Shown one piece after another: positions 43,945 to 53,800 of a stretch of DNA of 64,000 nt. The stretch is from the NCBI GenBank assembly GCA_034003585.1, contig JAVEYH010000001.1, forward strand, positions 1 to 64,000, given 5' to 3'. The position numbers and the translations under genes are program-made. The stretch comes from JAPXSY01 sp034003585. GTDB lineage: Bacteria; Verrucomicrobiota; Kiritimatiellia; RFP12; UBA1067. The first letter of the stretch is position 1. Each line of letters begins with the position of its first letter. The notes under the pieces were generated by a model. It was not told where the DNA came from. It was given only the letters and a program-made list of their open reading frames with translations, and did not search any database.

Positions 43945-45714
43945 ATGTCGAACACAAGCAGTCTGGATGTCATCGCCTCGTTGTGCAAACGCCGCGGCTT
44001 CATTTTCCACAGTTCCGAGGTGTACGGGGGCATCAACGGGTTTTGGGATTACGGTCCGCTGGGCTGTGAGATGAAGCGGAACATCAAGGAGGACTGGTGG
44101 AAGGCCACGGTGCGCAACCGCGAGGATGTGGCGGGACTCGACGCCACGATCATCATGCATCCGGCGATCTGGAAAGCCTCGGGCCATCTCGACACCTTCT
44201 CCGACCCCATGTGCACCTGCCGCGCCTGCAAAAAGCTGATGCGCGCCGACCAGGTGTGGGACATCCTGGCGGACGGCGTGATCGGGCAGAGCCTGCAGGC
44301 GCTGCTGGAGGGCGGCGCGGACGCGGCCCAGGTCGCGGGCTGGTGCAAAGGCAAGGCAAAAGGGCTCGCCCCGAACCTGGCGGCCGTGCTCGACGCGGAC
44401 GCGCTGACCGCCGCCTATGAGACGATCAAGGCCGATCCCGCGCCGTACGCCGCCGCGCGCGCCCTCTACACGCTGCTGGCCAACGCCAAGGCCCCGCAGC
44501 CCGCGGTGGTCCCCTGCCCCTATTGCGGCGGCGAGCTGACCGAGCCGCGCCCGTTCAACCTGATGTTCAAGACCGTGGTCGGCCCGGTGGACGATCCCGC
44601 CAACGTCGCCTACCTGCGGCCCGAGACCGCGCAGGCGATCTTCGCGCAGTTTCAGAACGTGCTGGCCACGAGCCGTCAGCAGGTGCCGTTCGGCATCGCG
44701 CAGATGGGCAAGTCGTTCCGCAACGAAGTCACGCCGCGCAACTACACGTTCCGCTCGCGCGAATTCGAGCAGATGGAGCTGGAGTTTTTCATCCGGCCCG
44801 ACGAGGCGGTCGAACTGATCTGCGGCCGCGTCACCGCTTTGGCCGACAACCCCGACCTCTCCGCGCCGCAGGATTCATGGGGCTGGGAGGTGTGGCACAA
44901 ATACTGGGTCGAGCGGCGCAAGGACTGGATCGTGGCCTGCGGCCTGCCCCGGGACTCGTTCGTCGAGTACTGGCAGAAGCCCGAGGAGCTGGCCCACTAC
45001 GCGCGCGCCTGCGTGGATATCGAATACCGCTTCCCCTTCGGCGTGCAGGAACTGGAGGGCATCGCGGCGCGCTCGGACTTCGACCTCTCGCAGCACCAGA
45101 AGCACAGCGGCAAAAGCATGGAGGTCTTCGACGAGCCGCTCAAGCTCGCGGCCGCGAAGCTCGATGAAGCCGCCAAAGCCGCCTTCGCCGACCGGGTCGC
45201 GGCGGCGTGGCGCGCGCGGGGCAAGGACGAGGCCGCGGCCCGCGCCTTTGTGGCCAAACTTTTCGAGGGCAAGTACGTGCCGCACGTGATCGAGCCCTCG
45301 GCCGGGGTGGACCGCATGATGCTCGCGCTGCTCTGCAACGCCTATGCGGAGGAGAAGCTGACCGACGAGAAGGGCAAGGAGGAGACCCGCATCGTGATGC
45401 GCTTCAGCCCGCGCATCGCGCCGGTCAAGGTCGCCGTCTTCCCGCTCGTGAAGAACAAGCCGGAGGTCTACAACAAAGCCCGCGGGATTTTCGAAGACCT
45501 GCGCCGCCGTTACGCCGCGTTCTGGGACGAGGGCGGCGCGATCGGCCGACGCTACCGCCGCCAGGACGAGATCGGCACGCCCTGGTGCGTGACCGTCGAT
45601 TTCCAGACCCTCGAAGACGGCACGGTCACAATCCGCGACCGCGATACCATGCTGCAGGAGCGCCTCACGCTGGAGCAGGTGCGGGCGAAACTCGACGAGG
45701 CGTTATTGGTGTAA
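43945..45714 (+). CDS. glyQS: Glycyl-tRNA synthetase, alpha2 type
   Basis: This class II enzyme of about 589 residues charges tRNA-Gly. It has VYGGINGFWDYGPLGCEMKRNI, DATIIMHPAIWKASGHL and zinc-ligand pairs CTCRAC and CPYCGG. Motif 2 is FRNEVTPRNYTFRSREFEQMELEFF and motif 3 is VIEPSAGVDRMMLALL. The C-terminal anticodon domain begins APVKVAVFPLVK. The archaeal/eukaryal-like homodimeric form is common in the PVC group. I chose ATG 43945 because AAGGA ends 5 nt upstream; ATG 43939 would overlap that site. The stop is 3 bp before larB. Confidence 0.96.
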   Translation: MSNTSSLDVIASLCKRRGFIFHSSEVYGGINGFWDYGPLGCEMKRNIKEDWWKATVRNREDVAGLDATIIMHPAIWKASGHLDTFSDPMCTCRACKKLMRADQVWDILADGVIGQSLQALLEGGADAAQVAGWCKGKAKGLAPNLAAVLDADALTAAYETIKADPAPYAAARALYTLLANAKAPQPAVVPCPYCGGELTEPRPFNLMFKTVVGPVDDPANVAYLRPETAQAIFAQFQNVLATSRQQVPFGIAQMGKSFRNEVTPRNYTFRSREFEQMELEFFIRPDEAVELICGRVTALADNPDLSAPQDSWGWEVWHKYWVERRKDWIVACGLPRDSFVEYWQKPEELAHYARACVDIEYRFPFGVQELEGIAARSDFDLSQHQKHSGKSMEVFDEPLKLAAAKLDEAAKAAFADRVAAAWRARGKDEAAARAFVAKLFEGKYVPHVIEPSAGVDRMMLALLCNAYAEEKLTDEKGKEETRIVMRFSPRIAPVKVAVFPLVKNKPEVYNKARGIFEDLRRRYAAFWDEGGAIGRRYRRQDEIGTPWCVTVDFQTLEDGTVTIRDRDTMLQERLTLEQVRAKLDEALLV

Positions 45715-45717
45715 CCC

Positions 45718-46380
45718 ATGTCCGAAGACCTTCACTTCGCGAAACCGGATTTCGACCGTCAGCGGCGGTTGGGGATGCCCGAGGTGATTTTCGGATCGGG
45801 TAAAACCGCGGGGCAGATCGCCGCGATCATGCGGGCGCTGAATGAGGCGGGGCAGAACGCCTTTGCCACGCGCGTTTCGCCCGAACAGGCGGAGGCCGTG
45901 CGGGCGGAGATTCCGGACGCTGTCTATTGCGAAGAGGCGCGCATCCTGACCCGCGATGTCGCGCCGCTGCCGCGGCCGGAAGGCAAGGTGGCGGTGCTCT
46001 GCGCGGGCACCTCGGACCTGCCGGTGGCGGAAGAGGCCGCGATCACCGCCGAACGCCTGGGCGCGCGGATCGAGCGCGTCTATGATGTGGGTGTGGCCGG
46101 CCTGCACCGGCTGCTCTCGCGGATCGACCGCTTCGGGGACGCGCGCGCGGTGGTGGTGGTGGCTGGGATGGAAGGCGCGCTGCCTTCGGTGGTCGGCGGG
46201 CTCACGGACCGCCCGGTGATCGCGGTGCCGACGAGCATCGGGTACGGGGCGAGTTTCCAGGGGCTTGCCGCGCTGCTCGGCATGCTCAACTCCTGTGCGG
46301 CCGGGGTCACAGTCGTGAACATCGACAACGGATTCGGCGCGGGGGTTGCCGCGGCGCGGATCAACCGGCAGGGCGCATAA
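45718..46380 (+). CDS. larB: LarB-like AIR-carboxylase-domain protein
   Basis: LarB carboxylates and hydrolyses NaAD in the synthesis of the nickel pincer nucleotide cofactor of lactate racemase. The 220-residue product has RLGMPEVIFGSGKTAGQI, VLCAGTSDLPVAEEAA, VYDVGVAGLHRLL and GMEGALPSVVGGL with PTSIGYGASFQGLAALLGMLNSC, the full LarB pattern. LarC, LarE and LarA are not in this window, so the cofactor pathway is incomplete here. It follows the glycyl-tRNA synthetase by 3 bp, probably on one transcript. Confidence 0.92.
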   Translation: MSEDLHFAKPDFDRQRRLGMPEVIFGSGKTAGQIAAIMRALNEAGQNAFATRVSPEQAEAVRAEIPDAVYCEEARILTRDVAPLPRPEGKVAVLCAGTSDLPVAEEAAITAERLGARIERVYDVGVAGLHRLLSRIDRFGDARAVVVVAGMEGALPSVVGGLTDRPVIAVPTSIGYGASFQGLAALLGMLNSCAAGVTVVNIDNGFGAGVAAARINRQGA

Positions 46381-46398
46381 CCACGGACGGAGGCGGCA

Positions 46399-49029
46399 AT
46401 GGTCACACGCGGGATCAGACGGGCGGCGGCACTGGCGGTGGCGGCGATGCCCGTGTCCGTCTGGGCCGGCGGCGGCGACGCGCCGGCCTCCGCGACGGAT
46501 GCCGCGGCCCGCTTTATTCTGCAACTCGGGGTGCTGGTCTTCGCGGCCAAACTGGGCGGGATCCTGTTTGAGCGGGGGCGTCTCCCGATGGTGCTCGGCG
46601 AGGTCGCAGCCGGAATGGTGGTGGGGCCGTATCTGCTCGGCGGGGTGGCGCTGCCCTTTTTCCCGCGCGGGCTGATGGGGGATGCGGAGGCGTTTCTGTC
46701 GGTGTGGGGCGGGGGCGGGCAGGGATTGATGGCCGTGACCCTCGCGGTCTTCTTTTTTCTGGCCGGGCTCGATACGGACCTGCGTCAGATGCGGCGCCTG
46801 TCGGCGGGCGGGGTACTGGCGGGCGTGTGCGGCTTCCTGTTCGCGTTCGGCGCGGGGTTCGCGCTGCTGGTCCGGGCCGCGCCGGCGCTGCTGGGTCCGG
46901 CGCAGCCGTGGCACACGTCCGCGCTGCTGCTCTGCGCCGTCCCGGTTTCCGTCACATCCGTCGGATTTCTGGCGCGCCTGCTGGCGGCCCGCAAACGTCT
47001 GGAATCGCCGGTGGGCACCCTGGCGCTGACAGCGGCCATGGCCGGGAATGTGCTCGGGCTGATCGTGTTCACCGTGGTCGCGGGCGTCAGCGGCGCGGGA
47101 GGCGGGACGGGCGGGCTTTCCGCCGCGCGGGTCGCGGCAGTGGCGTGGCGCGCGGCGATCGGGTTGGGGACCGTGCTGCTGCTGGGCATCCCGCTTGCCC
47201 GCCGCATGAATGCGCTGGCCGTGCGGGAGAGGAATTACGGTCAGCCGTTCGCGGTTTCCGCTGCCGGCCTGCTGATCGCGGGCGGGGTGATCGGCGCCTG
47301 CGGACTGCCGGTCGTCTCCGGCGCGTATATGATGGGCGTGGCCTTTTCCGCGATGGATGTCCGGCATGAGATCCGCGAGCGCCTCGATTTCGTGAGCCTG
47401 ACGCTGATGCCGGCCTGCTTTGCCTCGCTGGGCATGCGTCTCAATCCGAATCTTTTGGCGAATGAGACGGTGCTCGGCACGTCGGTGCTGTTGGCGGCGG
47501 CGGTGTTGGCGGCCAATCTGGCCGGAGGCGCGGCCGGGGCGTCGCTGGCGCGGCTGGGCGTCGCGGCGTCGCTGCGCGCGGGGATCCTGACCCTGCCGCG
47601 CGCTGAGCTTTCGCTGGCGCTGCTGGCGGCGGTCGGCGGCCTGATCGCGCTGCCCCAGGGCCTGCTGTTCTGCGCCGTGTTTCTGATCCTCAGCTCCTGC
47701 GTGGCCCTGCCGTTCCTCTCCGACCGGGTTTGGGGCCGGGACGGCTGCGGCGGGGCGGGCGGCGGAAGCGGGCCGGAACCGGCGCGGCTGGCGTTCCGTT
47801 TTTCTTCGCGGCAGGCGGCGCAGCTCATGGCGAACCGGGTTGTCGAACTGTTCGAGGATGAGGGCTTTTACGCGCAGGTGCTGAACCGGCACCACATGCT
47901 CTACCGCATCAGCCGCGAGACCCAGGTGATTCATCTCCAGAGCCGCGACGGGGAGATCGCGTTCGAGTGCGGCGAACGCGAGCGCGCGCTGGTGAATACG
48001 GTGATGCTTGAGGCGCTTTCCGACATCGAGGGGAGCCTCCGCGCACTGCGGCGACCGCTGGATGACGTGCTGCTGAGGAAAAATATGCAGGCGCCGGAGG
48101 CGGCCGCGGCCGGAACCGCGGGTGTGCTGCGGAACCGCCTGTTTCCCGAGACCTGCCGTCCGCGGCTGCTGGCCTCCACCCCGGCGGGCGCGGTCGCCGA
48201 ACTCGTCAACCTGTTGTGTGAGAGCGGACTGGTCACGGACCGGGACCGCGCGCTGCAGGCGGTTTTGGATCGCGAGCAGAATCTCTCCACGGGCCTGGAG
48301 CACGGGGTGGCCCTGCCGCACGCCCGCACGGATGCCGTAACGCGCCTGGTGTGCGCGGTCGGCCTGAAGAAAGAGGGCCTGGCGTATGACACTCTGGACG
48401 GCCGCCCTGCCCGTATCGTGGCGCTGGTGCTGGCTCCCGAACAGGCGGCGGCGCCGCAGTTGCAGGTAATCGCGCACCTGTGCCGGCTGCTGGACGGGCG
48501 CGGACGCGCCGCCCTGCTGGCGTGCGAGACGCCGGACGACATGTACGCGGCGCTCACCGGCGGCCGTGCCGGCGCGGCCGCCGGCGCGCGGCAGACGATT
48601 CTGGCGCGCTGCCTCCGCTGGCAGAGCGTCGCCCTCGATTTCGATGCGGAGGACCGGCAGCAGGGGCTCGCCCTGCTGTTGGCGCTCTGCGCGCGCAGCG
48701 GCGCGGTCAACGCGCTGCCGGAGGCGCTGGCGGACATCCGCCGCTGCGCGGAGACGCCGCCGGTTTGGATCGGCGGGGAGGTCGCGGTGTTCCCGGTGCG
48801 GACGGGGCATGTCGACCGCATGGTCGCGGCGGTGGGGATCGCTCCCGCGGCGCGCGCTCCCGGCGGAGGTCCGCGCGTGTGGGTGATGGTGCTGTATCCG
48901 GAATCCGAGGCCGTTGCCTACGCCGAGGCGGAGGCCGAGCTGCGGCAGCACTTGACCGGCCGGACGCTGGACGGGTTGTTGGCCGCGAAAACCGGTCACG
49001 AGGCGTTCGCGCTGCTCGCGGGCGGGTGA
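46399..49029 (+). CDS. CPA2-type cation/proton antiporter fused to PTS EIIA-like domain
   Basis: Residues 1-450 form a signal-like start and about 12 membrane helices of the Na+/H+ exchanger type (GRLPMVLGEVAAGMVVGPYLLGG, FFFLAGLDTDLRQMRRL). Residues 455-560 are a cytoplasmic linker domain. Residues 575-725 match PTS EIIA type 2 (fructose/nitrogen) with the phospho-histidine region LEHGVALPHARTD (His641). A related but degenerate region follows to residue 876, without a clear histidine motif. Control of cation flux by phosphotransfer or nucleotide signals is inferred. It is 18 bp after larB. Confidence 0.87.
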   Translation: MVTRGIRRAAALAVAAMPVSVWAGGGDAPASATDAAARFILQLGVLVFAAKLGGILFERGRLPMVLGEVAAGMVVGPYLLGGVALPFFPRGLMGDAEAFLSVWGGGGQGLMAVTLAVFFFLAGLDTDLRQMRRLSAGGVLAGVCGFLFAFGAGFALLVRAAPALLGPAQPWHTSALLLCAVPVSVTSVGFLARLLAARKRLESPVGTLALTAAMAGNVLGLIVFTVVAGVSGAGGGTGGLSAARVAAVAWRAAIGLGTVLLLGIPLARRMNALAVRERNYGQPFAVSAAGLLIAGGVIGACGLPVVSGAYMMGVAFSAMDVRHEIRERLDFVSLTLMPACFASLGMRLNPNLLANETVLGTSVLLAAAVLAANLAGGAAGASLARLGVAASLRAGILTLPRAELSLALLAAVGGLIALPQGLLFCAVFLILSSCVALPFLSDRVWGRDGCGGAGGGSGPEPARLAFRFSSRQAAQLMANRVVELFEDEGFYAQVLNRHHMLYRISRETQVIHLQSRDGEIAFECGERERALVNTVMLEALSDIEGSLRALRRPLDDVLLRKNMQAPEAAAAGTAGVLRNRLFPETCRPRLLASTPAGAVAELVNLLCESGLVTDRDRALQAVLDREQNLSTGLEHGVALPHARTDAVTRLVCAVGLKKEGLAYDTLDGRPARIVALVLAPEQAAAPQLQVIAHLCRLLDGRGRAALLACETPDDMYAALTGGRAGAAAGARQTILARCLRWQSVALDFDAEDRQQGLALLLALCARSGAVNALPEALADIRRCAETPPVWIGGEVAVFPVRTGHVDRMVAAVGIAPAARAPGGGPRVWVMVLYPESEAVAYAEAEAELRQHLTGRTLDGLLAAKTGHEAFALLAGG

Positions 49030-49133
49030 CGGAAAGGTTGGGATCAGCCCGCCGCGCGGCAGCGCCGTGAACAAACGGGGGGCAACGGGACGTTCCGCGC
49101 GCGACGCGCAACGATCCAAGGGGAAGGGGAGGC

Positions 49134-49880
49134 ATGCGGTTAACACTCGTCATACCGGTCTATCGGGAACACCGGCGGTTGAGGGGGACGCTGGAACGGG
49201 TCGCGGCGTTCATCCGCGACACCGCCGAGGTGACGGTTGACGCGATCCTGGTGGATGACGGTTCGCCCGACCGGTGTTCGGATGTGGCGCGCGAGTTCAT
49301 CGCCGCTTCGGGCAGCGACCGGATCCGGCTGCTGGGGTACGCGGTCAACCGGGGCAAGGGCTACGCGGTCCGGACCGGCGTGCTGGCGGCGGAGGGCGAT
49401 CTGATCCTGATGTCGGATGCCGACCTCTCGACGCCGTTGGAAGAGTGGGTCCGGTTGAAGGAGGCGGTGGATGCGGGCGCGGCGATCGCCTGCGGGTCGC
49501 GGGCGGTCCGCGGCGCGCATATTCTCACGCCCCCGCCGCTGCACCGCAGGGTGTTGAGCCGGGTTTTCAACCGCCTGGTGCGGCTCGCCGGGGTCCACGG
49601 CATGCGCGACACGCAATGCGGGTTCAAACTGTTCCGGCGGGAGGCGGCCCGCGAGGTGTTCAGCCGTTCGCGCATCGACCGCTTCGCCTTTGATGTCGAG
49701 ATCATCGCGTTGGCGCGGGATTTGGGGTACCGGGTCGTGGAGGTTCCGGTGAGCTGGGATTATGGCGGACACTCGACGGTGCGGATCTTCTCCAGCGGGG
49801 GCCGGATGCTGCTGGATGTGCTGCTGCTGGCTTTGCGGCGCGCGGTCTCGCGAAAACCGCGCGCGCCCGAGGCGGGATGA
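49134..49880 (+). CDS. GT2 glycosyltransferase, dolichyl/polyprenyl-phosphate glucosyltransferase-like
   Basis: This 248-residue GT-A enzyme shows LVIPVYREHRRLRGTL, AILVDDGSPD, NRGKGYAVRTGVLAAEGDLILMSDADLSTPLEE (DxD-type metal site) and DTQCGFKLFRREAAREVF. It closely follows the dolichyl-phosphate beta-glucosyltransferase pattern, so it likely loads a sugar on a polyprenyl phosphate for cell-surface glycan. It has no membrane domain. AAGGGGAGG precedes the ATG. Confidence 0.9.
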   Translation: MRLTLVIPVYREHRRLRGTLERVAAFIRDTAEVTVDAILVDDGSPDRCSDVAREFIAASGSDRIRLLGYAVNRGKGYAVRTGVLAAEGDLILMSDADLSTPLEEWVRLKEAVDAGAAIACGSRAVRGAHILTPPPLHRRVLSRVFNRLVRLAGVHGMRDTQCGFKLFRREAAREVFSRSRIDRFAFDVEIIALARDLGYRVVEVPVSWDYGGHSTVRIFSSGGRMLLDVLLLALRRAVSRKPRAPEAG

Positions 49881-49942
49881 TCGGAAGAAAAGGGTGTGGG
49901 CTCGGACTTGACATAAAACCATAAATATGCTTTTCTATCCGC

Positions 49943-50221
49943 ATGAGAACCACGATCGACATTCCGGATACGCTCTATCGGCAGGTGAAATCGAGAAGCG
50001 CCATGTGCGGAGAGACAATGCGCACTGTGCTCATTCGGCTGTTCACGGGATGGGTGAACGGCGAGGTTCATTATCCGGAACAGAAGGCCGAAGCCCGTTC
50101 TGTGCGGGAACGGCCGACCTGGTACGGATGCCTCGGCGGAAAAATCAACCCCACTGTTCCGCACGACATGGATGCGGTTCGTACGAGCGTGGCGGCGGCG
50201 AGGAAGCGTGGCGGACAATGA
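49943..50221 (+). CDS. Antitoxin-like DNA-binding protein (VapB type)
   Basis: This 92-residue protein begins with a ribbon-helix-helix pattern MRTTIDIPDTLYRQVKSRSA, typical of VapB/RHH antitoxins, followed by a longer C-terminal part (LGGKINPTVPHDMDAVRTSVA) that would bind the toxin. It overlaps the PIN toxin by 4 nt (ATGA). The -10-like TAAATA and lower GC upstream differ from neighbours, in line with a transferred module. Confidence 0.78.
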   Translation: MRTTIDIPDTLYRQVKSRSAMCGETMRTVLIRLFTGWVNGEVHYPEQKAEARSVRERPTWYGCLGGKINPTVPHDMDAVRTSVAAARKRGGQ

Positions 50222-50628
50222 ATTGCGGGCTTGACACATCGATCCTGCTTCGTTTGTTGACCGGCCAGCCGGAAGGACTCGCCGCGGAGGCCGTCGCCAG
50301 ACTTGAGACGTTATGGAAGACCGGCGGGTGCTGTGCGGTTAGCGATATGGTTTTGGCTGAAACGTATTATGCGGCCCACTTTCACTACGGCGTCGAAAAG
50401 CAGGATGTGCTTGACGCGCTGCGTACCTTATCCTTGGATGACCGGTTTCGTTTTTCCGATCAGGCCAAGCGCGTGTTGAACATTCCCGATCTTGCCCGGT
50501 CCAAGCCCGGTTTCGTCGACCGGTTGATCCATCAGGGTTATCAGTCTGAGGGGATCCTGATGTATACCTGTGAGAAAGCCGCCGCGCGTCTCGGTGACGT
50601 GGTGGTGATCCGGGCAAATCGCGTTTGA
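50218..50628 (+). CDS. PIN-domain toxin (VapC-like ribonuclease)
   Basis: This 136-residue PIN domain starts MNCGLDTSILLRLLTG (Asp6). It has the second acidic residue in VLAETYYA (Glu49) and a third in FVDRLIHQGY (Asp102). The usual final TFD is replaced by TCEKAAARLG, with Glu in place of Asp. VapC toxins cleave tRNA or rRNA and are neutralised by the cognate VapB encoded just before. Part of the GC-poorer block 49880-50640. Confidence 0.85.
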   Translation: MNCGLDTSILLRLLTGQPEGLAAEAVARLETLWKTGGCCAVSDMVLAETYYAAHFHYGVEKQDVLDALRTLSLDDRFRFSDQAKRVLNIPDLARSKPGFVDRLIHQGYQSEGILMYTCEKAAARLGDVVVIRANRV

Positions 50629-50649
50629 GGCATTACGGATGGCCCCCCC

Positions 50650-50682
50650 GGGTGCGATGCAACGTTGTTGAATCCGCACCCG
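50650..50682. repeat. dispersed palindromic element after vapC (copy 2)
   Basis: GGGTGCG (50650-50656) and CGCACCC (50675-50681) form a 7-bp stem around an 18-nt loop. The 33-nt sequence matches the minus strand of 12014-12046 at 28 of 33 positions, including a TTGTTG in the loop. Confidence 0.65.
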
Positions 50683-50690
50683 CACCGTAA

Positions 50691-50720
50691 GGAGGATTTA
50701 GGAGGGAGGAGTTAGGAGTT
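50691..50720. repeat. GGAGGATTTAGGAGGGAGGAGTTAG-type short repeat before ileS
   Basis: The words GGAGGATTTA, GGAGGGAGGA and GTTAGGAGTT follow each other. The GGAGTTAG word also occurs at 19651-19683. Confidence 0.5.
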
Positions 50721-50756
50721 GCAATACCCTTTGTCGTGTGTCGTTTTTATGCGGCC

Positions 50757-50785
50757 TTGCCGTGTCAGGGGGGTTCCTTTATACT
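50757..50785 (+). promoter_or_regulatory. candidate promoter of ileS
   Basis: TTGCCG (50757-50762), a 17-bp spacer and TATACT (50780-50785) lie 63 bp before the ileS start. No T-box (AGGGTGGNACC) is present in the leader. Confidence 0.55.
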
Positions 50786-50848
50786 TTTGCGCATCTTGAC
50801 CTCCCGCGCGCCGTGTGGTGCGCGGAGAGGGGAAATGAGTGAAATCTT

Positions 50849-53800
50849 ATGTTTGAGCCCGTATCGAATAAAGCCGATTTTCCCGGCATGGAACGTGACA
50901 TGCTGGCGTTTTGGGAATCGCACGACACCTTCCGGAAAAGCTTGGAGCAGCGCCGGGGCCAACGCGAGTATGTTTTTTATGACGGTCCGCCCTTCGCGAC
51001 CGGGTTGCCGCACTACGGGCATTTGCTGGCGGGCACGATCAAGGATATCGTGCCGCGGTATCAGACGATGCGCGGCCACCATGTGGAGCGCCGGTTCGGC
51101 TGGGATTGCCACGGGCTGCCGATCGAGGCGCTGGCGCAGGAGGCCCTGGGGGTCAGCGGCGCGCAGGCGATCCGGGAGTTCGGCGTCGCCGCCTTTAACG
51201 AGCAGTGCCGCTCCATGGTGCTCACGTATGTCGGGGAGTGGCGCAAGACGGTCACGCGCATGGGACGCTGGGTCGATTTCGACAACGATTACAAAACCAT
51301 GGACCCCGGGTTCATGGAGAGCATCTGGTGGGTGTTCAAGCGGCTCTGGGAGCAGGGGCGCATTTATAAATCCTACCGGATCATGCCGTACAGCTGGAAA
51401 CTCAGCACGCCGCTCAGCAATTTCGAGGCGGGCAGTAACTACAAGGACGTGCAGGATCCCGCGGTGACCGTCCGCGTGCGCGTGCGCTCGGGCGCCGAGC
51501 CCGCCTGGGGCGAGACCCATCTGCTGATTTGGACGACCACGCCGTGGACCCTGCCCGAGAATCTGGCGATCTGCGCCGGCCCGGAGATCGACTACGCGGT
51601 GGTGCGCGACCGCGAGGATGACGCCGTCTTCGTGCTGGCGGAGGCCCGGCTCCCGGCGTATTACAAGGATGCGGGCGCGTATGAGGTGTTGGCGCGCCTC
51701 AGGGGCGAGGCGTTGCGGGAGTGGACCTACGAGCCGATTTTCCCCCATTTCGCGGAGTACCGGACCGCGGGCGCGTTCCGTGTGCTGACCGACGGCTTCG
51801 TGAGCACGGAGGACGGGACCGGGCTGGTCCACATGGCGCCGGCGTACGGCGAGGACGATTTCCGGGTCTGCCAGCAGGCCGGCCTGACCGTCATCGCGGA
51901 TCCGCTGGACGCGGCATGTTGTTTCACCGACGCGGTGCCCGAGTGTCAGGGGCGGTTCTGCAAGGATTGTGACAAGGATCTGATCAAGTGGCTCAAGCGT
52001 GAGGGCAAACTGGTGCATCAGACCACCGTGACGCACAGTTATCCCTTCTGCGACCGCACGGACACGCCGCTCATCTACCGCGCCATCGAGGCGTGGTACG
52101 TGCGCGTCGAGGACCTGCATGAGCGGCTGACGCGCAACAACGGCACGGTTCGCTGGATGCCGGAGTATGTCGGCGAGAAGCGTTTCGGCAACTGGCTGAA
52201 CGAGGCGCGCGACTGGAACATCAGCCGCAACCGTTTCTGGGGGTCCTGCATTCCGGTCTGGATCAACGAGAACGATCCCGCGGATCAGATCTGCGTGGGT
52301 TCGGTGGCGGAACTGGAACGCCTCTCCGGGGAGCGCGTCACGGATCTGCACAAGCATTTCGTGGACCGCATCGTGATCCGGCGCGGCGGCAAGGTCTACC
52401 GGCGCACGCCCGAGGTGCTTGACTGCTGGTTCGAGTCGGGTTCCATGCCGTACGCGCAGCAGCACTATCCTTTCGGGGAAGGAAGCGGGGAGAAGGGGGA
52501 TGGAGGGGTTGGTGACCGGGACGTCTCCCGGTTCTTCCCCGCGGATTTCATCGCCGAGGGGTTGGACCAGACCCGCGGCTGGTTCTACACGCTGATGGTG
52601 CTGGGGACCTGCCTCTTCGACCAGTCGCCCTTCAAGAACGTGGTCGTCAACGGTCTCGTTCTGGCCGAGGACGGCAAGAAGATGTCCAAACGCCTCAAAA
52701 ACTACCCGGACCCGGCGCACATTCTCGAAGCGTACGGTGCCGACGCGCTGCGGCTTTACATGATTTATTCGCCGGTGGTGCGCGCCGAAAACCTGCGTTT
52801 CTCCGAAACCGGCGTGAAACAGATTCTGCGTGATCTGCTGATCCCGTGGTGGAACGCCTACAGTTTTTTCGTCACGTACGCGAACGTCGACCGGTTCGGC
52901 GATGCCGAGGTGGTCCGGCCCGCCAGCCCGAATGTGCTGGACCGGTGGATCGTCAGCTCGCTCGAGACGCTGATCCGGGATGTGACCGTGGCGATGGACG
53001 GGTACGACCTGCAGCGCTCCGTGCGCCCGTTCGTCACGTTCGTCGAGGATCTGACCAACTGGTACATCCGGCGGAGCCGCCGCCGCTTCTGGAAATCGCA
53101 GAACGATGAGGACAAGACGCACGCCTACCGGACCCTGCGCTATGTGCTGGTGCAACTTTGCCAGGTGGCCGCGCCGTTCACGCCGTTCATCAGCGAGGCG
53201 ATCTACCGCAACCTGCGCGGTGCCTCCATGCCCGAATCGGTGCATCTCTGCGATTTCCCACAGGCGTATGCGGCGGGCCGCGATGAGGCGCTGGAAAGCG
53301 CGATGGCCCGGGTGCAGCAGGTGGTGCGGCTCGGCCGCCAGTTGCGCACCGAGAACGACCTGAAAGTCCGGCAGCCGCTCGCGGTGCTCCATGTGGTGTC
53401 CGGGAACGCCGGTCTCCGCGCGATGCTGCAGGGGTACGAGGATCTGATCACCGATGAGCTGAACATCAAGACCGTGGCGTACGGGGAAGACGAGACCGTC
53501 ATGGCCGATGTCTCGGTGAAAGCCGATTTCCGTCAGTTGGGCCCCCGGGTCGGCTCCCGCATGAAGGCGGTCGCGGCGGCCATCGCCGGCCTTCCCGCCG
53601 CCCAGGCCGCCGCGCTGGCCGCGGGCCGCGAGGTCCTGATTGAGGTCGGGGGCGAAACGATGACGCTGGGCGCCGGGGACGTGGTGGTGCGGCGCACCCC
53701 CAAGGCGGGGATGGTCGTGGCTTCCGAGGACGAGGTGATCGTCGGGATCGAAACCGCGCTGACGCCCGGGCTGATCCGCGAGGGACTGGCGCGCGAGTGG

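Noticed and set aside
45703..49146. An 1,147-codon open frame antisense to larB and the antiporter
   Set aside because: The composition is dominated by Arg, Gln and His, as expected for the complement of GC-rich coding DNA. The plus strand has clear LarB, antiporter and EIIA motifs.
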